NCBI GenBank assembly: GCA_030148045.1
Contig: JASBUE010000226.1
Location: 1-15,069, forward strand
Source: Candidatus Tenderia sp.
GTDB lineage: Bacteria; Pseudomonadota; Gammaproteobacteria; Tenderiales; Tenderiaceae
Reading direction: 5' to 3'
DNA: 15,069 bases
Part shown: positions 1 through 6,678 of the stretch, in pieces
How positions within the stretch are numbered: the stretch's first letter is position 1
How the letters are laid out: every line of letters starts with the position of its first letter
The notes under the pieces: model-generated
What the model was told of the DNA's origin: nothing
The model's input: only the letters and a program-made list of their open reading frames with translations
Databases searched by the model: none
Made by a program: the position numbers and the translations under genes

Positions 1-849
1 GAACAGCCCGACACCACCCCGAGCTTCGATATTCACTTCGAAGACGATCCCGAGCTCGCCCCCAGCCCCCTCATTCCCTATCTGCCGCTGCGCACGGTGC
101 AGCGCCGCCCCATGCAGAGGCGGCCGCTGGGCAAACGCCACAAACAGGAATTGGCGGAATCCCTGGGGCCCGGCTACAGGCTTATCTGGATAGAGGGGTT
201 CGGCCGCCGCCTGCAGGCGGCCCGGCTGATGTTCAAAAACGCCGGCCTGCGGCTGACCATGCCCGAGGCCTACCAAGTGCATCGCGACATCATCCAGTGG
301 GACGCCCGCTACAGCGAGGACAAGGTTCCCGACCAGGCCATCGGCGCCGACCCCTTGACCACCCGGCTCATGAGGTGGACCCTGCAGAGTTGGACGCGTG
401 TCAGATTCATGAACCGCTACCTGGCCGGCACCCTGATGCCGCGCCTGCAGCTTGACCTGATTCCGGGACTGGCCTGCGCCGGCCACTTCGCCCTGGTGGC
501 CAAACACGCGCCGCAGACCATCGATGATTTCATCGCCGCCGGCCGTGCCATGCAGCGTTTCTGGCTCTGCGCCACCCGGCTCGGGCTATTTCTCCAGCCC
601 GAGATGACACCGCTGATCTTTCACGAATATGTCCGCGGCGACGTCCACTTCTCGGCACAACCGGGCATGGAGCAAAAGGCCGCCAAGGTCGCCCAGCGGC
701 TGGATGAACTGCTGGGCGGAGACGAGGCCGGCAGGGCCGTCTTCATGGGGCGCATGGGCTTCGGTCCGCCACCGACGGCGCGTTCCGTGCGCCGCCCCCT
801 GGCGGAGCTCATGCACTACGGCACGGATTCAGCCAACACATCGCGATGA
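1..849 (+). CDS. Nitroreductase-like protein, 5'-truncated by the window edge
   Basis: The reading frame is open from base 1 to the TGA at 847-849, so the gene begins outside the window and only its C-terminal 282 residues are visible. A GTG at 97 is a possible internal start, but coding continues upstream of it. The text resembles the nitroreductase (FMN-binding) fold as found in MoeY/ThiF-linked proteins. It has an Arg-rich opening (VQRRPMQRRPL), then TMPEAYQVHRDIIQWD, then a helix with GRAMQRFWLCATRLGL and QPEMTPLIF, and a C-terminal segment with FMGRMGFGPPPTARS and RRPLAEL, which looks like the usual phosphate-binding end of nitroreductases. This is recognition by eye. The N-terminal part, which could be an adenylyltransferase-like domain, is not visible. 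The stop overlaps the next start as ATGA, so it is co-translated with the RND exporter. Substrate unknown. Confidence 0.6.
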   Translation, partial: EQPDTTPSFDIHFEDDPELAPSPLIPYLPLRTVQRRPMQRRPLGKRHKQELAESLGPGYRLIWIEGFGRRLQAARLMFKNAGLRLTMPEAYQVHRDIIQWDARYSEDKVPDQAIGADPLTTRLMRWTLQSWTRVRFMNRYLAGTLMPRLQLDLIPGLACAGHFALVAKHAPQTIDDFIAAGRAMQRFWLCATRLGLFLQPEMTPLIFHEYVRGDVHFSAQPGMEQKAAKVAQRLDELLGGDEAGRAVFMGRMGFGPPPTARSVRRPLAELMHYGTDSANTSR

Positions 850-3152
850 CGGAACGCTTTGCCAGGTGGGTCACCGCTCACCCGTACATCGTTTCCATTC
901 TGGCGATCGTCATGGTCGCGCTGGCGGCCAGCGGCGTCCGACTGCTCGGCTTCAGCAATGACTACCGCCTCTTCTTCAGCGCGGACAATCCCCAGCTCCA
1001 GGCCTTTGAGGCGCTGCAACGGACCTATACCAAGAGCAATAACGTGGTCATCGTCATCGCCCCCCAAAGCGGCGACGTCTTCAGCCGCGAGGTGCTGGCG
1101 GTGGTGGAGCGGCTCACCGAGGCGGCCTGGCAGACGCCCTATTCCACCCGTGTCGACTCCATCACCAACTTTCAGCACACCCATGCCGAGGGCGACGACC
1201 TGATCGTCGAACAATTGGTCGAAGACGCGCTGCGGCTCTCAGACACTGACATCCAAGCCATCCGCGGCATCGCCCTCAACGAACCCCTGCTGGTCAACAA
1301 ACTGGTCTCGCCGGGCGGCGATGTCACCGCCATCAACGTCGCCGTCTACCTGCCCGAGGAGGAGGCCCACCGTGCCACGCCCCAAGTGATGGAGTTCATC
1401 CGCGGTTTCGTCACCGAGGCCGAGCGGCAACACCCCGGGATCGATTTTTATCTCACCGGCATCGTCGCCATGAATAATGCACTGCAGGAATATTCCGAGG
1501 CCGACCTCAAAACCCTGGTGCCGGCCACCGCCCTGGTGGCGGTGATCGGGCTGGCGCTGCTATTGCGGTCCACGGCGGGCACGGCCGGCACCGTGCTGGT
1601 AGTGGGCTTTTCAGCCGCGGCGGCCATGGGGCTGGCCGGCTGGCTCGGCATTGTGCTCACCCCCTCCTCCATCGGCGCACCGACCATCATCGCCACCCTC
1701 GCCATCGCCGACTGTGTCCACGTGCTCAGCAATTTTCTCTTCGCCCAGCGCAATGACCGCGACAAACAACATGCCATGATCGAGAGCCTGTGCCTGAACT
1801 TCAAACCGATCGTGCTCACCTCGGTCACCACCGCCATCGGGCTGCTGACACTCAATTTCAGCGATGCGCCGCCGCTGCGCGACCTGGGCAATATCGCCGC
1901 CATCGGCGTCATCGTTGCACTTTTTCTCTCGCTGACCCTACTGCCCGCATTGATGATGATCATGTCGCTGCGCCGCCCACAAAAGATCCGCGCAACCGAC
2001 ACCGCCATGGCGCCACTGGCCGACTTCGTCATCACCCGGCGCAAGCACTTGCTGTGGGGCATGGGTCTGCTGATTGTGCTGTTGGCCGCCGCTGTGCCGC
2101 AAAACCAGTTGAATGATGAATTTCACAAGTTCTTCAGTGAAGACACGGCGGTGCGGCAAGCGACCGAATTCATCGATAAAAACCTGACGGGGATCTACGA
2201 AATACACTATTCCCTCTCCGCCGGCGAGCCGGGCGGCATCAGTTCACCGGCGTTTTTGCGCACCCTGCAGGCCTTTACCGACTGGTATCGACAACAGCCG
2301 CGTGTGATCCATGTACACAGCCTGGTCGACATTATGAAACGACTGAACAAAAACCTGCATGACGACGACCCCGCCTGGTATCGCATCCCGGAACAACGCG
2401 ATCTTTCCGCCCAGTACCTGCTGCTGTATGAGATGTCCCTGCCCTACGGCCTTGACCTCAACGACCGCATCAATATCGACAAGTCCGCCACCCGGGTCAG
2501 CGTCACACTCAACAATCTCTCGTCGCAGGAGCTGCTGGAACTGGAGGCGCGCGCCCAGGCGTGGCTGCGCGATAACGCCCCGCCGTCCATGTGGACCGAG
2601 GGGGCCAGCTCGCCGATCATGTTCGCCCACATCGGCGAACGCAATATCCGCAGTTCTTTGATCGCCACCGCGGTGGCCCTGGTGCTGATTTCCGTCATCC
2701 TGATCTTCGCGCTGCGCTCGCTCAAGATCGGCATCATCAGCCTGATTCCCAACCTGGTACCGGCGCTGATGGCCTTCGGTGCCTGGGGCCTGACCGTCGG
2801 CCAGATCGGCTTCGCCATGTCCATCGTGGCCAGCATGAGCCTGGGGATCATCGTCGACGACACGGTCCATTTTCTCAGCAAATATCTGCATGCCCGGCGG
2901 GACAAAGGCATGGATGCCGAACGGGCGATTCGCTATACCTTCGCCACCGTGGGCCGGGCCTTGTGGGTCACCTCCCTGGTCCTGATCGCCGGCTTTCTGG
3001 TGTTGTCGCTGTCGGACTTCGAATTCAATTCAGGTACCGGTGCGCTGATGGCCCTGACCATTTTCTGCGCCCTGCTGGCCGATTTCTTTTTCCTGCCGCC
3101 GCTGTTGATGAGGTTGGAACAATCGCAAACCGGAACGGGGCATGAACGGTAA
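846..3152 (+). CDS. RND-superfamily (MMPL-type) exporter
   Basis: A 768-aa inner-membrane protein with the duplicated RND layout. TM1 is at about residues 14-34, followed by a periplasmic domain at 35-222. A five-helix block spans about 223-375, TM7 about 400-418, a second periplasmic domain 420-600, and a final five-helix block 603-755. The conserved acidic residues of RND proton relays are visible in equivalent helices: D289 in LAIADCVHVLSN and D671/D672 in LGIIVDDTVHFLSKY. The size fits the two-loop exporters of COG1033/MMPL, which typically move lipids or other hydrophobic molecules, rather than the roughly 1000-aa HAE drug pumps. I see no membrane-fusion or outer-membrane partner nearby. 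The ATG overlaps the upstream stop by 4 bp with no obvious Shine-Dalgarno, which suggests translational coupling. The cargo is unknown; the adjacent glycosyltransferase hints at a glycolipid. Confidence 0.85.
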   Translation: MTERFARWVTAHPYIVSILAIVMVALAASGVRLLGFSNDYRLFFSADNPQLQAFEALQRTYTKSNNVVIVIAPQSGDVFSREVLAVVERLTEAAWQTPYSTRVDSITNFQHTHAEGDDLIVEQLVEDALRLSDTDIQAIRGIALNEPLLVNKLVSPGGDVTAINVAVYLPEEEAHRATPQVMEFIRGFVTEAERQHPGIDFYLTGIVAMNNALQEYSEADLKTLVPATALVAVIGLALLLRSTAGTAGTVLVVGFSAAAAMGLAGWLGIVLTPSSIGAPTIIATLAIADCVHVLSNFLFAQRNDRDKQHAMIESLCLNFKPIVLTSVTTAIGLLTLNFSDAPPLRDLGNIAAIGVIVALFLSLTLLPALMMIMSLRRPQKIRATDTAMAPLADFVITRRKHLLWGMGLLIVLLAAAVPQNQLNDEFHKFFSEDTAVRQATEFIDKNLTGIYEIHYSLSAGEPGGISSPAFLRTLQAFTDWYRQQPRVIHVHSLVDIMKRLNKNLHDDDPAWYRIPEQRDLSAQYLLLYEMSLPYGLDLNDRINIDKSATRVSVTLNNLSSQELLELEARAQAWLRDNAPPSMWTEGASSPIMFAHIGERNIRSSLIATAVALVLISVILIFALRSLKIGIISLIPNLVPALMAFGAWGLTVGQIGFAMSIVASMSLGIIVDDTVHFLSKYLHARRDKGMDAERAIRYTFATVGRALWVTSLVLIAGFLVLSLSDFEFNSGTGALMALTIFCALLADFFFLPPLLMRLEQSQTGTGHER

Positions 3153-4362
3153 TCAAGACAGGCAGGCGCAGCCGCGCATCCTGTTTTTCGCCGAGGCGGT
3201 CACCCTGGCCCATGTGATGCGCCCCATCCAGCTGGCCCGCACACTCGATCCCACGCGTTATGAGATGCGGCTGGCCTGTCATCCGCGTTATCTGGAACTC
3301 TTTCCGGACCTGGCACTTGAGCACACCGCCATCGACTCCATATCCAGCCAGACGTTTATGCAGGCCCTGGCCAAGGGGCAACGGGTCTACAGCCTGCAAC
3401 AACTGGAACGCTATGTTGAGGAGGATCTGAGAGTCATCGAGACGTTCAAACCCGACCTGATCATCGGCGACTTCCGCCTGTCACTGGCCGTCAGCGCGCC
3501 GCTTGCGCGCGTACCCTATTGCACGGTCACCAATGCCTACTGGAGTCCGTATTCCGACGCTCCGATACCGATTCCCGAACACCCCCTGGCCAGTCTGCTC
3601 GGCGCCGGCGCGGCACAACACGTGTTCGATTTGGCGCGTCCGTTGATTTTCGCCTGGCATGCACGCCCCCTGAACCAGGTCAGGCGCCGCCATGGACTGC
3701 CGTCCCTGGGCCGCGACCTGCGCCGCAGCTACACCTGGGCCGATCATGTGTGCTATGCCGACATCCCGGAACTGGCTGACATCGGCAAACTGCCCACCAA
3801 CCATCACTTTCTCGGCCCGGTGCTGTGGTCGCCCGCCATCCCCTTGCCGCCGTGGTGGGACGAGCTGCCCGACGAGCGGCCGATTGTCTATCTCAATCTC
3901 GGCAGTTCGGGACGCAACGATCTGCTGACGCTGGTGCTTGGCGCGCTGGGCGACCAGCCGGTGACCGTGGTCGCCGCCACGCTGGGCCGGAAACTCAACA
4001 CGCCCCTACCCGGAAATGTCTTCGTGGCCGACTACCTGCCCGGCGCCGCGGCCGCGGCGCGGGCCAGCCTGGTGATCTGCAACGGCGGCAGCCCCGCCAC
4101 CCAGCAGGCGCTGGCGCTGGGCACGCCGGTCTTGGGGATGGCGGGCAATATGGACCAGCACATGAACATGGCGGCGATCGAACGGTTCGGCGCCGGCCGG
4201 CGGCTGCGCTACGAGCAGGTGACCAAACAATCGCTCAGAGATGCAGTCAGCACGACCTTAAGCCAAGCCACCTATTCGGAAAAAGCGGCCGAGGTCAAAG
4301 CCCTCTACCAACAATATCCGCTAGCCAGGCGCTTTCCGGCACTGATGGAAGCGATATTGTAG
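3142..4362 (+). CDS. GT1/UGT-like glycosyltransferase
   Basis: A 406-aa soluble, two-domain (GT-B) glycosyltransferase with no signal peptide or membrane helix. The N-terminal acceptor domain opens with RILFFAEAVTLAHVMRP; H24 is in the position of the usual catalytic His. D110 lies in LIIGDFRLS. The C-terminal domain starts near LNLGSSG (251-257). The nucleotide-sugar loop is at 312-342, with NGGSPATQQALALGTPVLGM followed by NMDQHMN. D338-Q339 matches the DQ pair that binds the sugar in UGT enzymes. The usual HGG reads NGG here. The ATG lies inside the end of the RND gene (11-bp overlap), so the two are co-translated. The family transfers a sugar from UDP- or dTDP-sugar to small or lipid acceptors; the acceptor here is not readable from sequence. 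It is the last gene of the visible plus-strand operon. Confidence 0.82.
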   Translation: MNGNQDRQAQPRILFFAEAVTLAHVMRPIQLARTLDPTRYEMRLACHPRYLELFPDLALEHTAIDSISSQTFMQALAKGQRVYSLQQLERYVEEDLRVIETFKPDLIIGDFRLSLAVSAPLARVPYCTVTNAYWSPYSDAPIPIPEHPLASLLGAGAAQHVFDLARPLIFAWHARPLNQVRRRHGLPSLGRDLRRSYTWADHVCYADIPELADIGKLPTNHHFLGPVLWSPAIPLPPWWDELPDERPIVYLNLGSSGRNDLLTLVLGALGDQPVTVVAATLGRKLNTPLPGNVFVADYLPGAAAAARASLVICNGGSPATQQALALGTPVLGMAGNMDQHMNMAAIERFGAGRRLRYEQVTKQSLRDAVSTTLSQATYSEKAAEVKALYQQYPLARRFPALMEAIL

Positions 4363-4385
4363 GCACTCCACAGGTGAATCCAACC

Positions 4386-4440
4386 ACGGGGAACACGGGG
4401 TGTTGGCTTTCTTGATTCTTTATCCCCATGTTCCCCGTGC
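4386..4440. repeat. Long imperfect hairpin with 9-nt periodicity, between convergent genes
   Basis: The arms at 4386-4401 (CACGGGGAACACGGGG) and 4425-4440 (CCCCATGTTCCCCGTG) pair at 15 of 16 positions around a 23-nt loop. Both arms are built from 9-nt units (CCCCRTGYT), and a third unit follows at 4442-4450. It lies in the 107-bp gap between the glycosyltransferase stop and the convergent acyltransferase stop, so it could end transcription from both sides, although a clean T-tract is missing. CACGGGGAACACGGGG-like strings are, from memory, a recurrent intergenic repeat type in proteobacteria; I cannot count copies here. Confidence 0.6.
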
Positions 4441-4469
4441 TCCCCGTAGTTTAACAAAAACCTATGGAA

Positions 4470-5141
4470 TCACTCCGCCGCCAGGTTCTTGATCTTTTTC
4501 GCGGGCACCCCGCCCCACAATTCGCCGGCCGGGATGACGGTCTTCGGCGGCACCACGGCGCCAGCGGTGATCACCGCCCCTTCGCCCACCTGGACGCCGG
4601 ACATGATGACCACGTTCACCCCGACCGTGGCCCGCGCGCCGATGACGACCGGATCAAGAATCAACCGGCCGCTGGTAATGGTATGCGCCGTGACCACCGA
4701 ATCCTGACCGACGATGGCCTCGTCGCCGATAGAGACGAACTGGGGATCGACCAGACGCCCGCCCAGGGCGATGTCATTGCCGATCTTCGCGCCGAACATT
4801 TTCGCCACCAGCGGTTTGGCGAATACCGTGGTAAAGGGCAGCAGCGCCCCACGGCCGAATTCGTAGACAACAGTAAACAGTTTCCACCAGCGGAACACGG
4901 GGTCATTCATGGGAAAGCTGCCGTGGCGGATAAAATCGGCCTTTAGCAGGAGACGGCAGAAGAACGAGGAGAACAAGCCGAACAGAAGCAGGAACAGCAA
5001 GGCGTCGGCCAGCACATGGTAGCCGCCCAACAATTCTGCACTCATCCAGATTGAAAACAAGGCCGTGACGGCAAGCGATAATCCGGCCAGCAGAGTCATG
5101 GCGACAGCCGAGAGAAGGTAGTCAAGGGGTTCGGTTTTCAT
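4470..5141 (-). CDS. Membrane-anchored hexapeptide-repeat acyltransferase
   Basis: A 223-aa protein with two N-terminal transmembrane helices (about 10-32 and 43-65), a linker, and then a left-handed beta-helix from about 118 to 205. Typical hexapeptide steps are IGNDIALGG, VSIGDEAIVG, PVVIGARATVG, VQVGEGAVITAGAVV and the closing WGGVPAKKI. H153 (VVTAHTI) is a candidate catalytic His. The arrangement resembles the membrane-linked acyltransferase domains seen at the end of NRPS-like proteins and in polysaccharide clusters, which transfer acetyl or acyl groups to sugars or lipids. The start is ATG 5141, with GAGG four to five bases upstream. It lies downstream of the PEP-CTERM gene on the same strand but is separated from it by a strong terminator, so it probably has its own promoter in 5142-5270. 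The acceptor is unknown. Confidence 0.8.
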   Translation of the reverse strand: MKTEPLDYLLSAVAMTLLAGLSLAVTALFSIWMSAELLGGYHVLADALLFLLLFGLFSSFFCRLLLKADFIRHGSFPMNDPVFRWWKLFTVVYEFGRGALLPFTTVFAKPLVAKMFGAKIGNDIALGGRLVDPQFVSIGDEAIVGQDSVVTAHTITSGRLILDPVVIGARATVGVNVVIMSGVQVGEGAVITAGAVVPPKTVIPAGELWGGVPAKKIKNLAAE

Positions 5142-5270
5142 GTGTCCTCGTTATGCAAACCTTAGGAGCCAGTCTACAACGGCGGAGAACAAACTCAAAT
5201 CGACATCGAAAACCGGAACGCAGCAATCGCGGGATCGCTACCACTAAACCAAAGACCGGGACCCCGCAAA

Positions 5271-5301
5271 TAAAAAACGCGGCCCCCTCCGAAGAGGGGG
5301 C
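5271..5301 (-). terminator. Rho-independent terminator of the PEP-CTERM gene
   Basis: Read on the minus strand, GCCCCCTC pairs with GAGGGGGC (5294-5301 with 5282-5289, 8 bp) around a TTCG loop closed by C-G, the extra-stable UUCG tetraloop. A short GC stretch and six T (5277-5272) follow. It starts about 37 bp after the PEP-CTERM stop codon and separates that gene from the acyltransferase. Confidence 0.92.
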
Positions 5302-5338
5302 AGCGTCCAGTTCAGAAGCCAGACCGTTTACATCCGGA

Positions 5339-6145
5339 TCAGGCGCTCATACCCTTGTTCTTCTTGTTGCGACGGCGTGCCACCAGGCCGCCGGCCAGCA
5401 GACCCGCACCCATCAGACCCAGCACGGAAGGTTCGGGAACCGTGGTGATCTGGTCAAGGGTCAGGTCAATGGAGGTAGACCCACCGTTCGGGTCGATAAT
5501 CAACTCCAGCGCACCCAGGTTGGTGAAATCCACGGTCTGATTACCGGGGGCACAGGTGATTGAATTGACACCCGGGGCGGGATTCACGGCGCCGCACAGG
5601 AAGGGGTTGGTGAAACCGGAGAACGGGATAAACGAAGTCGTGGCGCTGTTAACCGCACTGGCGGAGAAACTGATCGAGGTCCAGTTGTTGGCATCGGTGT
5701 AGGCATTCACCAGGAACTCGTAACCCGCGTCAGAGAACAGGGTGGTCACACTGAAACCGCTCAGCGTGCCGACCGCGGTCAGGTCCACGCCACCCAGACC
5801 GGTCGGGTCGAGCGTAATGCTGCCGTCGACGCCATCCCACTGAACGGTACCGGTACCCGCGGCCAGTGAATCAACGCTGAAGTCCATCACGCCACCGGCC
5901 ACACCGATGGTGGCGTTGCGCGTGTTAACACCACCGTTGTCGAGCAGCTCTACGAACAGGTCACGTTCGGTGCCCAGGATGTCGGCCCCGCCGATCACAG
6001 AGCTCGAGGCGCCGCCATCCGGCGCGCCGCCGTTAATCGCGATACTATCCGACAGCTCGGCCTGACTCGTGGTGAACAGATCGATGATGCCCGCGTTTGC
6101 GCTCATGCTCATCCCCAACAGGGCGGTACCCGCCAGCCATTTCAT
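5339..6145 (-). CDS. PEP-CTERM sorting-domain protein
   Basis: A 268-aa exported protein. The N-terminal signal peptide runs from M1 to about A18 (MKWLAGTALLGMSMSANA, cleavage before GIID). The mature part is rich in Gly, Ser, Thr, Asp and Asn with alternating beta-like stretches, as is usual for extracellular PEP-CTERM proteins. Two Cys (C184, C198) could form a disulfide. The C-terminus is a full PEP-CTERM signal: VPEP at 236-239, a hydrophobic helix at about 240-256, then RRRNKKNK and a short tail to A268. In this family an exosortase cleaves near PEP and attaches the protein to the envelope or EPS. The exact role is not recognisable. The start is ATG 6145, with AAAGG four bases upstream; no in-frame ATG lies further upstream. 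It is monocistronic: a sigma-54 promoter precedes it and a terminator follows. Confidence 0.93.
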   Translation of the reverse strand: MKWLAGTALLGMSMSANAGIIDLFTTSQAELSDSIAINGGAPDGGASSSVIGGADILGTERDLFVELLDNGGVNTRNATIGVAGGVMDFSVDSLAAGTGTVQWDGVDGSITLDPTGLGGVDLTAVGTLSGFSVTTLFSDAGYEFLVNAYTDANNWTSISFSASAVNSATTSFIPFSGFTNPFLCGAVNPAPGVNSITCAPGNQTVDFTNLGALELIIDPNGGSTSIDLTLDQITTVPEPSVLGLMGAGLLAGGLVARRRNKKNKGMSA

Positions 6146-6217
6146 TTCGCCTTTAATCTCTAGCTCCTTAAAAGTCCTTAAAAAATTCGGAAATCGTTGT
6201 TCTTCGCTGCTTAGTAA

Positions 6218-6233
6218 TGCGATTCGCGTGCCA
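6218..6233 (-). promoter_or_regulatory. Sigma-54 (-24/-12) promoter for the PEP-CTERM gene
   Basis: On the minus strand the sequence is TGGCACG-CGAA-TCGCA, against the consensus TGGCACG-N4-TTGCW. The GG (6232-6231) and GC (6220-6219) dinucleotides are exactly 12 bases apart, as required, and only one base of the core differs. The predicted start is near 6207, giving a leader of about 61 nt before ATG 6145. This suits a gene controlled by PrsR, a sigma-54 activator. Confidence 0.85.
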
Positions 6234-6275
6234 GAAAATTAAATTTTTTTAAAAACAATTGGTTATATATATTCC
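6234..6275. promoter_or_regulatory. AT-rich spacer, possible IHF/DNA-bending site
   Basis: About 40 bp made almost only of A and T, including a run of seven T at 6244-6250, inside otherwise GC-rich DNA. It lies between the -24 element and the nearer TGTAAAA-N6-GACA box. Sigma-54 promoters often have a bending site in this position. The best IHF-like match (6252-6264, read on the minus strand) differs from WATCAA-N4-TTR at two positions, so the protein assignment is weak. Confidence 0.4.
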
Positions 6276-6307
6276 GCGCTCGCAATCGATCGGCCTGGCC
6301 CAACAAA

Positions 6308-6324
6308 TGTAAAATATTCCGACA
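6308..6324. promoter_or_regulatory. Putative activator box 1 (TGTAAAA-N6-GACA)
   Basis: The 17-bp sequence TGTAAAATATTCCGACA has a TGT-N11-ACA partial dyad. Its centre is about 109 bp upstream of the predicted sigma-54 start of the PEP-CTERM gene, the usual distance for an enhancer-binding protein. PrsR is the natural candidate to bind. A second copy of the same pattern lies at 6466. Confidence 0.5.
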
Positions 6325-6465
6325 TCCACGCCGCCGGAACCTCGCGCCTCCCGGCTTTATTTGCCGCGTAGAGGGTCGAGCGTCATGGCGGCTTTGCGCC
6401 GGCAGGCCTTTTTCGTGCCCTACGGTCATCTTCCGCCACTCCGGAATACGGTGGTGTTCGGCCGG

Positions 6466-6482
6466 TGTAAAAAAAGTTGACA
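6466..6482. promoter_or_regulatory. Putative activator box 2 (TGTAAAA-N6-GACA)
   Basis: TGTAAAAAAAGTTGACA is the same length as box 1, in the same orientation, and shares TGTAAAA, GACA and a following CC two bases on. It is flanked by GGTGT and ACACC, giving a slightly longer dyad (6464-6484). It lies about 267 bp upstream of the predicted PEP-CTERM start and about 205 bp upstream of the TPR lipoprotein start, so it could serve either gene. It contains TTGACA, which alone looks like a -35 element. Confidence 0.42.
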
Positions 6483-6678
6483 CCCCCGCCCGCCCAGGCA
6501 CGTCTTTAACGGCAATGATTGTATTCCCCTGTAGGCTGGGGCATCATGTGGCGTGCCGGAAGGCCGTAACACCCCACAAAAAATACAGTATCAAGGCTTG
6601 AAGTACGGCTTAATGATTAGCACGACATTATAACAAGGCCACCCCACTCTCTAATAATGGTTATTTCGCGGAGAGCGC

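Larger units (their letters stand above)
6146..6678. other. 533-bp divergent regulatory region
   Basis: Noncoding stretch between the start codons of the PEP-CTERM gene (minus) and the TPR lipoprotein gene (plus). It holds the sigma-54 promoter, the AT-rich spacer and the two TGTAAAA-N6-GACA boxes listed separately. For the plus-strand gene I find no sigma-54 element with correct spacing and no convincing sigma-70 pair. TATAAC at 6629-6634 is the best -10 candidate but lacks a good -35. The part from about 6325 to 6465 is GC-rich and holds nothing I can name. Confidence 0.6.

Noticed and set aside
5153..5171. Sigma-54-like TGGCTC...TTTGCA upstream of the acyltransferase (minus strand)
   Set aside because: The GG-GC distance is 14 bases instead of the required 12.
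6355..6430. Possible c-di-GMP (GEMM-like) riboswitch on the minus strand, from GCGCAAAGCC near other G/C-rich stems
   Set aside because: The conserved GGCAAA and GACGCAAAGCC blocks and their spacing do not match, and the site lies upstream of the predicted transcription start.
6211..6501. 96-aa minus-strand open frame upstream of the PEP-CTERM gene
   Set aside because: It covers the sigma-54 promoter and box 1, ends before the PEP-CTERM start without overlap, and has no recognisable features.
6477..6510. Sigma-70 promoter starting with a perfect TTGACA at 6477-6482
   Set aside because: No -10-like hexamer lies 16-18 bases downstream; the best T/A-rich hexamers are 20-22 bases away. The TTGACA is better explained as part of box 2.
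6537..6564. Sigma-54-like TGGGGC/TGGCGTG elements upstream of the TPR lipoprotein (plus strand)
   Set aside because: Each fails either the 12-base GG-GC spacing or the TGGCAC core.
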